From assembly GCA_040389965.1 (NCBI GenBank), contig JAZJZF010000019.1, positions 1 to 64,000 of the forward strand: a stretch of DNA of 64,000 bases, read 5' to 3'. The stretch is from UBA4416 sp040389965. GTDB lineage: Bacteria > Bacteroidota > Bacteroidia > B-17B0 > Aurantibacillaceae. Position 1 is the first letter of the stretch. Every line of letters starts with the position of its first letter. Positions 28,181 through 35,301 of this stretch are shown here, one piece after another. The notes under the pieces are model-generated. The model did not search any database and had not been told where the DNA came from. It saw only the letters and a list, made by a program, of their open reading frames with translations. The position numbers and the translations under genes are program-made.

Positions 28181-28651
28181 TTATTTTTTTATAAAATTGA
28201 GGTTACGAATATATACTTCGTTTATAGCAGTGGCACATAACTCACCGGAAGTATCATAAATATCGATAGGGTAGGCTTTTACAAATTTGCCTTCCTGAGA
28301 TAATACTTTTTCAGCTTCGGCTACCATCTCATCTGTAATGGTAATGGTATAATGCAGGTCGGTTCTTCCCGGTTTAATGTATTCGATTTCCGCACTTTTT
28401 AGCCATACGGTTATTTTATAGCCTTTATGCTGCATAATCTGTCCAAACAATAAAGCATAAAACGGATCGGTAGCTGAAAAGATAGTGCCGCCAAAAATAG
28501 AATTACCAAGGTTGGAAGTAAACAGGCTCCTGTTGATCTTTATATCAATTCCTCTAAAATCTTTATAAATCTTTTTTACCCAAATACGTTGGAAAAGCAT
28601 AGGCGGATAGAGCCGCATCAGCCATTTAAGGGAGTTTTCGGAGATCTTCAT
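28181..28651 (-). CDS. DUF4442 hot-dog protein (possible thioesterase)
   Basis: A 156-residue protein of the DUF4442 family, which has the hot-dog fold of acyl-CoA thioesterases. Typical segments are FRGIDIKINRSLFTSNLGNS and IFGGTIFSATDPFYALLFGQ in the N-terminal half and VWLKSAEIEYIKPGRTDLHY in the middle. It lies 7 bp after the Crp/Fnr gene and is the last member of the fatty-acid cluster. A role in releasing acyl groups from CoA is likely by family and context but not shown. Confidence 0.82.
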   Translation of the reverse strand: MKISENSLKWLMRLYPPMLFQRIWVKKIYKDFRGIDIKINRSLFTSNLGNSIFGGTIFSATDPFYALLFGQIMQHKGYKITVWLKSAEIEYIKPGRTDLHYTITITDEMVAEAEKVLSQEGKFVKAYPIDIYDTSGELCATAINEVYIRNLNFIKK

Positions 28652-28658
28652 GTTAACA

Positions 28659-29249
28659 CTATAAACCCTGTTTTACCGTTTGGCTGCGCAAGCGGCTTAA
28701 TGTTTCGGGTGTAATACCTAAATAGGAAGATAAATAAATAGCAGGTACGCGGTTGTCGAGCTTAGGATGAAATTTTAAAAATTCGAGGTAGCGTTCCTGC
28801 GCTGAATACCCTGCACGGTTCACTTTTTTGCCACGTCGTAATGCTTTTACAAAATAGCGTTCAATTATTTTTCTAACGGCTCTTTCAAACATAGGTATCT
28901 CATCGTAAAAACGGTGCAGGTCTTCGTAGCTCAGCACAAATACCTGGCTGTCTTCGAGTGCTTCAATGTTTATTCCTGCCGGTTGTTGTGATAAAAATGC
29001 TTCAGCATCGCCAAACCAGTTATTTTGAGCAATAAGATCAATGGTATGTTCTATGCCCTGTTCATCAAAAGTGTAATAGCGAAACAAGCCTTCGTTCACG
29101 TAAAACATCATATTAGCGTTATCGCCTTCGTTAAGCAGGTTCTTCTTTTTTTTGACGTACTTCACTTTTAAGGACGCAATAAATTTCTCAATACCTTCTT
29201 TTGATATTTCCGCGTGTTGTTGTATGCCATTAATCAGTTTATCAAACAT
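28659..29249 (-). CDS. Crp/Fnr family transcriptional regulator
   Basis: A 196-residue protein with an N-terminal cyclic nucleotide-binding-like domain (LLNEGDNANMMFYVNEGLFR, EHTIDLIAQNNWFGD) and a C-terminal helix-turn-helix (VPAIYLSSYLGITPETLSRL). No N-terminal Cys cluster is present, so it is not an oxygen-sensing FNR with an iron-sulfur centre; the signal is unknown. It sits between two DUF4442 genes, 28 bp after one and 7 bp before the other, so it is probably expressed with the fatty-acid cluster. The FNR-type palindrome at 28056-28071 is a plausible target. Confidence 0.88.
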   Translation of the reverse strand: MFDKLINGIQQHAEISKEGIEKFIASLKVKYVKKKKNLLNEGDNANMMFYVNEGLFRYYTFDEQGIEHTIDLIAQNNWFGDAEAFLSQQPAGINIEALEDSQVFVLSYEDLHRFYDEIPMFERAVRKIIERYFVKALRRGKKVNRAGYSAQERYLEFLKFHPKLDNRVPAIYLSSYLGITPETLSRLRSQTVKQGL

Positions 29250-29277
29250 ATTCAGGAACTTTTAAATTGATTAAACA

Positions 29278-29787
29278 TCACATTTTCATTTTCACATTCT
29301 TCCAGGCTTTGATCTGCCAATTGATAAGTCCTGTACAGATATGATTGTTTTCGGTATCATATACTTCTACGGGAAATTCTTTAAAGATGGCATCCTGTGT
29401 TTTTAAAGGATTGAGAATTTCCTCTTCAATTTGCTGTTTGCTTATTTTAAATTTTACCTGCACCGCCGTTTTGGCCTGATAGTGGTAAGTCATATGAATT
29501 GTTTTTAAAATAATGCGGTATTCTTTCGGGGAAAAATTGATGAGTAAACTCAGGCCTGAAACATACTCGCACAGTGTTGCCAATAAGCAGGCATGTATGC
29601 CATTAATGTGATTGCGATTAGGTCTGATGTTTTGAACCATCATGGTTAGCACGTCTTCGCCAATATGTATGACTTTAATACGGTGTGGTTTATTGAATGG
29701 AACTGTTCTGAGCAATACAAAGTTAAGCATCCACAGATAAAATGCGGAGTGCTTTGCTTTGTTTACCAATGTTTGCAGTTTGTCCAT
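29278..29787 (-). CDS. DUF4442 hot-dog protein (possible thioesterase)
   Basis: A 169-residue DUF4442 protein, a distant paralogue of the one at 28181-28651. The segment MVQNIRPNRNHINGIHACLL and the following LCEYVSGLSLLINF correspond to the central helix region of the hot-dog fold. It starts only 1 bp after the stop of the thioesterase-ACBP fusion, so the two are surely co-transcribed. Acyl-thioester hydrolysis or acyl-binding is likely, with the substrate unknown. Confidence 0.8.
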   Translation of the reverse strand: MDKLQTLVNKAKHSAFYLWMLNFVLLRTVPFNKPHRIKVIHIGEDVLTMMVQNIRPNRNHINGIHACLLATLCEYVSGLSLLINFSPKEYRIILKTIHMTYHYQAKTAVQVKFKISKQQIEEEILNPLKTQDAIFKEFPVEVYDTENNHICTGLINWQIKAWKNVKMKM

Positions 29788-29788
29788 C

Positions 29789-30523
29789 TTATTTAAATAA
29801 ACCGGCTACGTAATCGATGTATTTTTGTTGAGCGTCTTCTTTAGAGATACCTTTTTTTGCATTCCATGCGTTGTATTTTGCAGCAGCCACAAAATCAAAC
29901 ATAGCGGGCTTATCGATATTTAAGTCACCAATGGTGGCTTGTTTGTTAAGTGCATACAATTCAAGCATGACGTCGTTGCCCGGTTTTTCCGGTAATTCCA
30001 TCACGCGTTTTTTTGCGTCTTCAAATTTTTGTTCTAATTCAGTCATGATATTTTTGTCTTTAATTATTTCTAGTTTTTTTTCAGGAACTTCTTCCAGTAC
30101 AAAATTTTCGCTTTTGGGAATTTCTAAAAATTTAATAGCCCATTCTTCGGGTAAAGAAGCCAATTTGCGTTTTACCATATCTACCCATGCCCCCTGTACA
30201 TTTATTTGTGCAGCTTGTACGCCATCGCCTCTGTACAGCCCCTGTGTAAAAGACCAGCGGCTTCCATCTCTGCGGCAATGCGTTAATTCGCAGGTTACTT
30301 TAACGGTGTCGCTCGGGCGAACCTCACGCATGTAGATTAATTCTTCACGAAATAAGATCGGGCCTATTTTTAATTTCTCTAACAGGTTAGCATCAAAGCC
30401 AAGGCTTTCAAGAATCTGAAGACGTGCTTGTGCTGCAAAATCAGCATATGCCGAATGCCTTAGATGCATATTAGCATCTATCTGTGACCACATCACTTTA
30501 CCTTCAAAAAATACGTTTTTCAT
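29789..30523 (-). CDS. Hot-dog acyl-CoA thioesterase fused to acyl-CoA-binding (ACBP) domain
   Basis: A 244-residue protein with two domains. Residues 1 to about 145 are a 4HBT-type hot-dog thioesterase (MWSQIDANMHLRHSAYADFA with the DxNxHxxxxxY active-site pattern, then FREELIYMREVRPSDTVKV). Residues 160-244 match acyl-CoA-binding protein: MLELYALNKQATIGD, DFVAAAKYNAWNAKKGISKEDA and KYIDYV. Of five ligand contacts known in bovine ACBP (Tyr28, Tyr31, Lys32, Lys54, Tyr73), four are kept and Tyr31 is Asn. The ACBP part would hold long-chain acyl-CoA and the thioesterase would cleave it. A Met at residue 160, right at the ACBP start, leaves room for internal initiation at 30046. It lies between fadE and DUF4442. 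Confidence 0.85.
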   Translation of the reverse strand: MKNVFFEGKVMWSQIDANMHLRHSAYADFAAQARLQILESLGFDANLLEKLKIGPILFREELIYMREVRPSDTVKVTCELTHCRRDGSRWSFTQGLYRGDGVQAAQINVQGAWVDMVKRKLASLPEEWAIKFLEIPKSENFVLEEVPEKKLEIIKDKNIMTELEQKFEDAKKRVMELPEKPGNDVMLELYALNKQATIGDLNIDKPAMFDFVAAAKYNAWNAKKGISKEDAQQKYIDYVAGLFK

Positions 30524-30549
30524 TTTTGGTACGGTTGGTTATTTATAGA

Positions 30550-30585
30550 CCTCACCCCCGGCCCCTCTCCTTTGGAGAGGGGAGA
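30550..30585. repeat. GC-rich palindromic repeat between fadE and the thioesterase gene
   Basis: CCTCACCCCCGG is followed by a 9-bp stem CCCCTCTCC/GGAGAGGGG (30562-30570 with 30574-30582) around TTT. It is much richer in GC than its surroundings and lacks a U-tract, so it looks like a dispersed repeat or mRNA-stabilising hairpin rather than a terminator. Confidence 0.65.
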
Positions 30586-30595
30586 GTGATCGCTA

Positions 30596-32389
30596 TTAAA
30601 AACAATATTTATTTTCTTCAATTAATTTTTGTGCTACGATTTGTCTTGCTGCTTTAGCATTAAACGGCTCCTGTTTAGTGAAACGTTTTAAACCCATTAG
30701 CATCATACGTAACTCATCGCCTTCGCCATAGCTGTTTAAGGCTTCTTTACCTTCTACCCATATTTTATCGCAGGCAGAATTGATATAAGAGCGCATGATC
30801 GCTAATTGCTCTTTACAAGCCTCTTCGCCACGCATGCCTACTAATTTTTCAACACGTAATAAAGTAGATTCAGCCACGTAAGTTTCAATAGCCATATCGG
30901 CGATGTTCATAATAATTTCCTGCTCTTTGCTTAGAGTGGTCATTAATTTTTGAACAGCACCGCCTGCTACCAAAAGAATTGCTTTTTTGAAATTAGCGAT
31001 CAGTTTTTTCTCGTAAGCAAATAATGTATCGTCGGTTTCTCCAAACTCAGGAATACCAACTAGTTCGGAAGCTACTTTCTGAGCAGGACCCATCAGATCC
31101 AATTCGCCTTTCATAGCACGTTTCAGGATCATGTCTACAATTAACAAACGGTTGATCTCATTAGTCCCTTCAAAAATACGGTTGATACGGGAGTCACGGT
31201 AGATACGATCCATTGGCGCTTCGGCACTGTAACCCATACCGCCATAGATTTGAACACCTTCATCAGCCACATAATCCAATGTTTCAGATCCATGTACTTT
31301 TAAGATAGCTGCTTCTACTGCAAATTGTTCAATGCCTTTTAATTTTGCTTTTGCTTCGTCCATACCACCTGCAATTAATTCGTGGATAGCATCTTCGATG
31401 TTTTGAGAAGCTCTGTAAGTAGCACTTTCAGAAGCAAAGATACGGATGGCCTGTTCTGCAATTTTATAACGGATAGCACCATATTTTGAAATTGGTCTTT
31501 CAAACTGAATGCGTTCGTTCGCATACTGAATGGCTTGAGTGGTAGCACGTTTGCTTCCGCCAATAGCAGCACCGGCTAATTTAATACGACCAATGTTTAA
31601 AATGTTTACGGCGATTTTAAAACCGTTTTGTCTTTCTGATAATAAATTCTCTACAGGTACTTTGCAATCATTAAAGAATACCTGGCGTGTAGAGCTTCCT
31701 TTAATTCCCATTTTATGCTCTTCCGGATTTAAAGAAATACCACCAAATGCTTTTTCAACGATAAATGCCGATAGATTTTTATCGTCGTCGATTTTAGCAA
31801 ACACCGTGAAGATATCTGCAAAACCACCGTTAGTGATCCACATTTTTTGCCCGTTCAAAATATAATGTTTTCCGTCGGCAGTTAATTTGGCTGTTGTTTT
31901 TCCGCTGTTGGCATCAGATCCCGAACTAGGTTCTGTTAAGCAATAGCAGGCTTTCCATTCGCCGGTTGCCAGTTTCGGAATGTATTTCTTTTTTTGTTCT
32001 TCGTTACCATAATATAAAATAGGCAATGTTCCAATTCCGGTATGAGCGGATAAGGCAACTGCTGTAGAATAACCGGCTCCTAAGGCCTCTGTGGTTAGCA
32101 TCGACGTTACGAAATCAAAACCTAAACCTCCTAGATTTTCAGGAACGGACACACCTAATAGACCAAGGGCGCCGGCTTTTTCCATAATAGATGGCATTAA
32201 GCCCTCTTCCTGGCTATCGATCCGGTCAAGGATCGGTAATACCTCCTGGTCGATAAAATCGTCACAGGTTTTTTTCATCATGATTTGTTCTTCATTCCAT
32301 TGCTCCGGAATAAAAATGTCGTTTGCGGCAGTTTCTTTTATGATAAATTCACCGCCTTTTGTTTTGGATGTTGCTGCTGTTGTTGCCAT
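30596..32389 (-). CDS. fadE: Acyl-CoA dehydrogenase, FadE type
   Basis: A 597-residue flavoenzyme that makes the first oxidation of beta-oxidation (acyl-CoA to trans-2-enoyl-CoA, FAD to electron-transfer flavoprotein). The core shows YCLTEPSSGSDANS (FAD/substrate site, about 149-162), KMWITNGG, and YGGMGYSAEAPMDRIYRDSR with the likely catalytic Glu390, followed by RIFEGTNEINR. The extra ~150 C-terminal residues match the long architecture of VLCAD and of Bacillus FadE (594 residues). Together with fadN and fadA it makes a fadNAE-like set. The ATG at 32389 gives a short Ala/Thr-rich leader. Confidence 0.93.
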   Translation of the reverse strand: MATTAATSKTKGGEFIIKETAANDIFIPEQWNEEQIMMKKTCDDFIDQEVLPILDRIDSQEEGLMPSIMEKAGALGLLGVSVPENLGGLGFDFVTSMLTTEALGAGYSTAVALSAHTGIGTLPILYYGNEEQKKKYIPKLATGEWKACYCLTEPSSGSDANSGKTTAKLTADGKHYILNGQKMWITNGGFADIFTVFAKIDDDKNLSAFIVEKAFGGISLNPEEHKMGIKGSSTRQVFFNDCKVPVENLLSERQNGFKIAVNILNIGRIKLAGAAIGGSKRATTQAIQYANERIQFERPISKYGAIRYKIAEQAIRIFASESATYRASQNIEDAIHELIAGGMDEAKAKLKGIEQFAVEAAILKVHGSETLDYVADEGVQIYGGMGYSAEAPMDRIYRDSRINRIFEGTNEINRLLIVDMILKRAMKGELDLMGPAQKVASELVGIPEFGETDDTLFAYEKKLIANFKKAILLVAGGAVQKLMTTLSKEQEIIMNIADMAIETYVAESTLLRVEKLVGMRGEEACKEQLAIMRSYINSACDKIWVEGKEALNSYGEGDELRMMLMGLKRFTKQEPFNAKAARQIVAQKLIEENKYCF

Positions 32390-32433
32390 AATGTTTGGTT
32401 TGTAAATGTTAGATAATTTTGTGTATAGTTTAT

Positions 32434-33618
32434 TTATTTTAATAATTCCAGAGCTCCTTCTGCCAATAGCTTGGACCCATAAGGAATGCAGGCTTCATTG
32501 AATACTACTTTTGAATCGTGAAGAAAATAGGTTTTTTCTGCTGTATCCTGTGCTCCTAAAAAATAGAACATAGAAGGTACTTTTCGTGAATAAAATGCAA
32601 AATCTTCGGAGCCTAAAATGGCATCCACAGGAATAATGTTTTCTTTACCAAATACCTGTTGTAAAGGCGAAGAAACTACTTCGTGAATTTTTTTATCATT
32701 CAACAGGCTCGGATAATTAAGGTTGTAAGTGATCTTAATATCTGCATCAAAAGCGATCATTGCCGCCTTGATGATCTTTTCTATTCTTTCGAGTATTGTA
32801 TTAAATGTTGAAAGATCTAAAGCACGCACAGTCCCTTCCAGCATTACTTTATCGGCAATCACATTTGGTGCAATGCCCCCGTTTATTTTTGTAAAAGAAA
32901 TAACAGTGGCTTCATGCGGCGCTATATATTTGTGGGCGATGGAAGAAACAGCCTGTATCAGGTGACTTGAAATCAAAATGGCATCTATCCCTAAATGAGG
33001 TGCTACGGCGGCATGTGCCATTCGGCCGGTAATTTCTATTTTAAAGAAATTGGCGCAGGCCAGTGCCTGTCCTAATTTGTAAGCTACTTTTCCAACGGGT
33101 AATAAAGGATGCACATGCAATGCTAAAGCTGCTTTTACATTATCCAATTCTCCGGCTTCTACCATGCGTTGTCCGCCCGATTTTTTTTCGGGATCATCGT
33201 ACACATCTTCTTCCGAAGGCTGGAAAATAAATTTAATACTGCCTTTAAAATCGGCATCCTTCAGTAACGATGCTGCGCCCAGGAGCATGGTTACGTGCAT
33301 GTCGTGTCCGCAGGCATGCATTAAAGGAATCTCATTTGTACCAATTTTGGTTTGCTTGGTACTTTTAAAAGACAGGTCATTGTTTTCTTTAATAGGGAGC
33401 GCGTCCATGTCTGCCCTTAAAACAATACTGGCGCCTTCTCCCTTTTTTAAAGTTGCGACAACACCTGTCTTTGCAATATTCTTTTTATAAGGAATATTCA
33501 ACGCGTCCAATTCTTTGCAGATCAGATCGGCTGTTTCATATTCCTGGTAGCCCAATTCAGGATTAGCATGGATCTGTCTTCTAACGCTAATTAATTTATC
33601 TAATAAGTCCTTTTCCAT
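32434..33618 (-). CDS. M20 family metallo-amidohydrolase (N-acyl amino acid hydrolase type)
   Basis: A 394-residue enzyme of the M20D branch (hippurate/IAA-amino-acid/N-acyl-amino-acid amidohydrolases). Metal-site features are HACGHDMHV (C103, H105), FQPSEEDV, ALHVHPLLPVG and the C-terminal GSEDFAFYS. It would hydrolyse an amide between an acyl or aryl acid and an amino acid in the cytoplasm. Its place between fadA and fadE suggests an N-fatty-acyl amino acid or aminolipid substrate whose acid feeds beta-oxidation; that is inference. Gaps of about 40 bp to both neighbours suggest one transcript. Confidence 0.88.
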   Translation of the reverse strand: MEKDLLDKLISVRRQIHANPELGYQEYETADLICKELDALNIPYKKNIAKTGVVATLKKGEGASIVLRADMDALPIKENNDLSFKSTKQTKIGTNEIPLMHACGHDMHVTMLLGAASLLKDADFKGSIKFIFQPSEEDVYDDPEKKSGGQRMVEAGELDNVKAALALHVHPLLPVGKVAYKLGQALACANFFKIEITGRMAHAAVAPHLGIDAILISSHLIQAVSSIAHKYIAPHEATVISFTKINGGIAPNVIADKVMLEGTVRALDLSTFNTILERIEKIIKAAMIAFDADIKITYNLNYPSLLNDKKIHEVVSSPLQQVFGKENIIPVDAILGSEDFAFYSRKVPSMFYFLGAQDTAEKTYFLHDSKVVFNEACIPYGSKLLAEGALELLK

Positions 33619-33658
33619 TTTTTGAATGTTTAATTATAAGGATCGTTTTATAGTATAA

Positions 33659-34834
33659 TTATAATAATTCGAAAACCCCGGCTGCACCGTGTCCTGTACC
33701 AATACACATGGTTACGACACCATATTTTTTCTTTTGGCGACGTAATTCACTGAACATTTGTACTGAAAGCTTGGCACCACTACAGCCCAATGGATGGCCT
33801 AATGAAATGGCACCTCCATTTACGTTTACTTTATCCGGATTTAATTTTAATTCTCTTACTACTGCCAGTGATTGTGAAGCGAAGGCTTCATTTAATTCAA
33901 ACAAATCGATATCATCTATTTTTAAGCCGGCTTGTTCTACTGCTTTTGGAATAGCATATACAGGACCAATACCCATAATACGAGGAGGAACACCTGCTAC
34001 TGCATGTGATACTAAACGCGCAATAGGAGTAAGGTTATGTTCTTTCATGAATTTTTCACTCACTACCATAACGAATGCAGCTCCATCGCTTGTTTGTGAA
34101 GAGTTACCCGCAGTTACGCTACCGCCATTGGCAAATACCGGTTTTAATTTTGCCAGTGCTTCTATAGATGTATCTGCTCTTGGTCCTTCGTCTGTATCAA
34201 CAATAAAATCTTTCGATTTCTTTTTGCCGTTTTCATCTATAAATGTTTCCGTTACTTTAACCGGAACGATCTCATCTTTAAACTTACCTGCCTTAATAGC
34301 GGCAATGGCTTTTTGATGAGAGTTATAAGAGAACACATCCTGGTCTTCCCGTGATACATTAAATTCTTTGGCCACTGCTTCGGCTGTTAAACCCATATTC
34401 CAGTACCAATCGGCATGTTCTTTAGCCACTCTTGGGTTAGGAACAATTCTCCAGCCACCCATAGGAATTAAGCTCATGCTCTCTACACCCCCGGCAATGA
34501 TACAATTGGCATAACCTGCCGCAATTTTTGCAGAGGCAATAGCAATGGTTTCTAAACCTGATGCACAATAACGGTTTACGGTCATTCCCGAAACTTTATC
34601 ATTGTTCAATGCCATTAATGAAATAAAACGGGCAATGTTTAATCCTTGTTCTGCTTCCGGCATTGCATTTCCAACCATCACGTCATCAATGCGTGTCTGG
34701 TCAATTTGCGGAAGAGAATTTACTAAATGCTTGATCACGTCGGAAGCTAAATCATCAGGACGTGTAAAACGAAAACCGCCTTTGTTTGCTTTGCCTACGG
34801 CACTTCTATAACCTGCTACAATATATGCGTTCAT
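33659..34834 (-). CDS. fadA: Acetyl-CoA C-acyltransferase (3-ketoacyl-CoA thiolase)
   Basis: A 391-residue thiolase that cleaves 3-ketoacyl-CoA with CoA to acetyl-CoA and a shortened acyl-CoA. The catalytic residues are visible: Cys90 in NRYCASGLETIA, His near residue 347 in SLGHPLGCSGA, and Cys near 377 in CIGTGHGAAGVFELL. It is downstream of fadN, from which it is separated by the inserted element at 34847-35300. The ATG at 34834 is the natural start, only 12 bp from the element's end, so the element may supply or disturb its leader. Confidence 0.94.
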   Translation of the reverse strand: MNAYIVAGYRSAVGKANKGGFRFTRPDDLASDVIKHLVNSLPQIDQTRIDDVMVGNAMPEAEQGLNIARFISLMALNNDKVSGMTVNRYCASGLETIAIASAKIAAGYANCIIAGGVESMSLIPMGGWRIVPNPRVAKEHADWYWNMGLTAEAVAKEFNVSREDQDVFSYNSHQKAIAAIKAGKFKDEIVPVKVTETFIDENGKKKSKDFIVDTDEGPRADTSIEALAKLKPVFANGGSVTAGNSSQTSDGAAFVMVVSEKFMKEHNLTPIARLVSHAVAGVPPRIMGIGPVYAIPKAVEQAGLKIDDIDLFELNEAFASQSLAVVRELKLNPDKVNVNGGAISLGHPLGCSGAKLSVQMFSELRRQKKKYGVVTMCIGTGHGAAGVFELL

Positions 34835-34846
34835 ATTTATTAGATT

Positions 34847-35300
34847 TTAGATGTGAGTATTGAGATTTGAGACTCGATAGCACATCGGATTAATTATTTT
34901 ATTGATTTTTGAAAACTATAATTCATTTTTTGGATTTCATCTATCTTGTTCAACAAGGTTTCTGTAGTGCCATCATTAAGAAGAGCAAGTTTATTAGAGA
35001 TTGTTAGTTGAGTTTGTAATTCATAAGAAGAACCATTTGCTATAGATAAAAAGTGACGAAATTCGTTATTAGAATTTCTTCCTGCACCTTCCGAAATATT
35101 TGATGGAATTGACACTGCAGCTCTTCTTATTTGAGAAGTCAAGCCATATGTTTCTTCTTTCGGAAATTTTTCAGTGGCTTTATATATTTCCACTGTAAGC
35201 TCTATCGCTTTATTCCATATTTTCAGTTCTTTGATATTATGCATTTTATTTAAATTTTTATCTTAGCTCTCAATACTTATATCTCACTACTCACATCTAA
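34847..35300. mobile_element. IVP-type element: inverted repeats around a four-helix-bundle gene, inserted between fadN and fadA
   Basis: Terminal arms at 34847-34866 (TTAGATGTGAGTATTGAGAT) and 35281-35300 are reverse complements at 19 of 20 positions, with weaker similarity further inward. They enclose a single gene, the four-helix-bundle protein at 34894-35244. The right end abuts the fadN stop codon (1 bp) and the left end lies 12 bp before the fadA ATG. Genes of this family were first known from intervening sequences in bacterial 23S rRNA, which also fold into a long stem with the gene in the loop. No target-site duplication was clear. Confidence 0.6.
34894..35244 (-). CDS. Four helix bundle protein (23S rRNA intervening-sequence protein family)
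   Basis: A 116-residue, all-helical protein with the family's hallmarks: LKIWNKAIELTVEIY at the start, FPKEETYGLTSQIRRAAVSI, and PSNISEGAGRNSNNEFRHFL in the middle. Members form homo-pentamers in known structures, and their molecular role is unknown. The gene is bounded by inverted repeats and interrupts the fadN-fadA pair, so it is very likely a passenger of a small mobile element rather than a beta-oxidation gene. Same strand as the operon. Confidence 0.9.
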   Translation of the reverse strand: MHNIKELKIWNKAIELTVEIYKATEKFPKEETYGLTSQIRRAAVSIPSNISEGAGRNSNNEFRHFLSIANGSSYELQTQLTISNKLALLNDGTTETLLNKIDEIQKMNYSFQKSIK

Positions 35301-35301
35301 C

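Noticed and set aside
29871..30335. 154-codon plus-strand frame opposite the thioesterase-ACBP gene
   Set aside because: Its Ser-rich translation has no family, and the opposite strand encodes two well-matched domains.
33708..34316. 202-codon plus-strand frame opposite fadA
   Set aside because: Antisense to a thiolase with all catalytic motifs. No start region or family of its own.
34847..35300. A classical insertion sequence
   Set aside because: No transposase and no clear target duplication. The enclosed protein belongs to the four-helix-bundle (IVP) family, so it is described as an IVP-type element.
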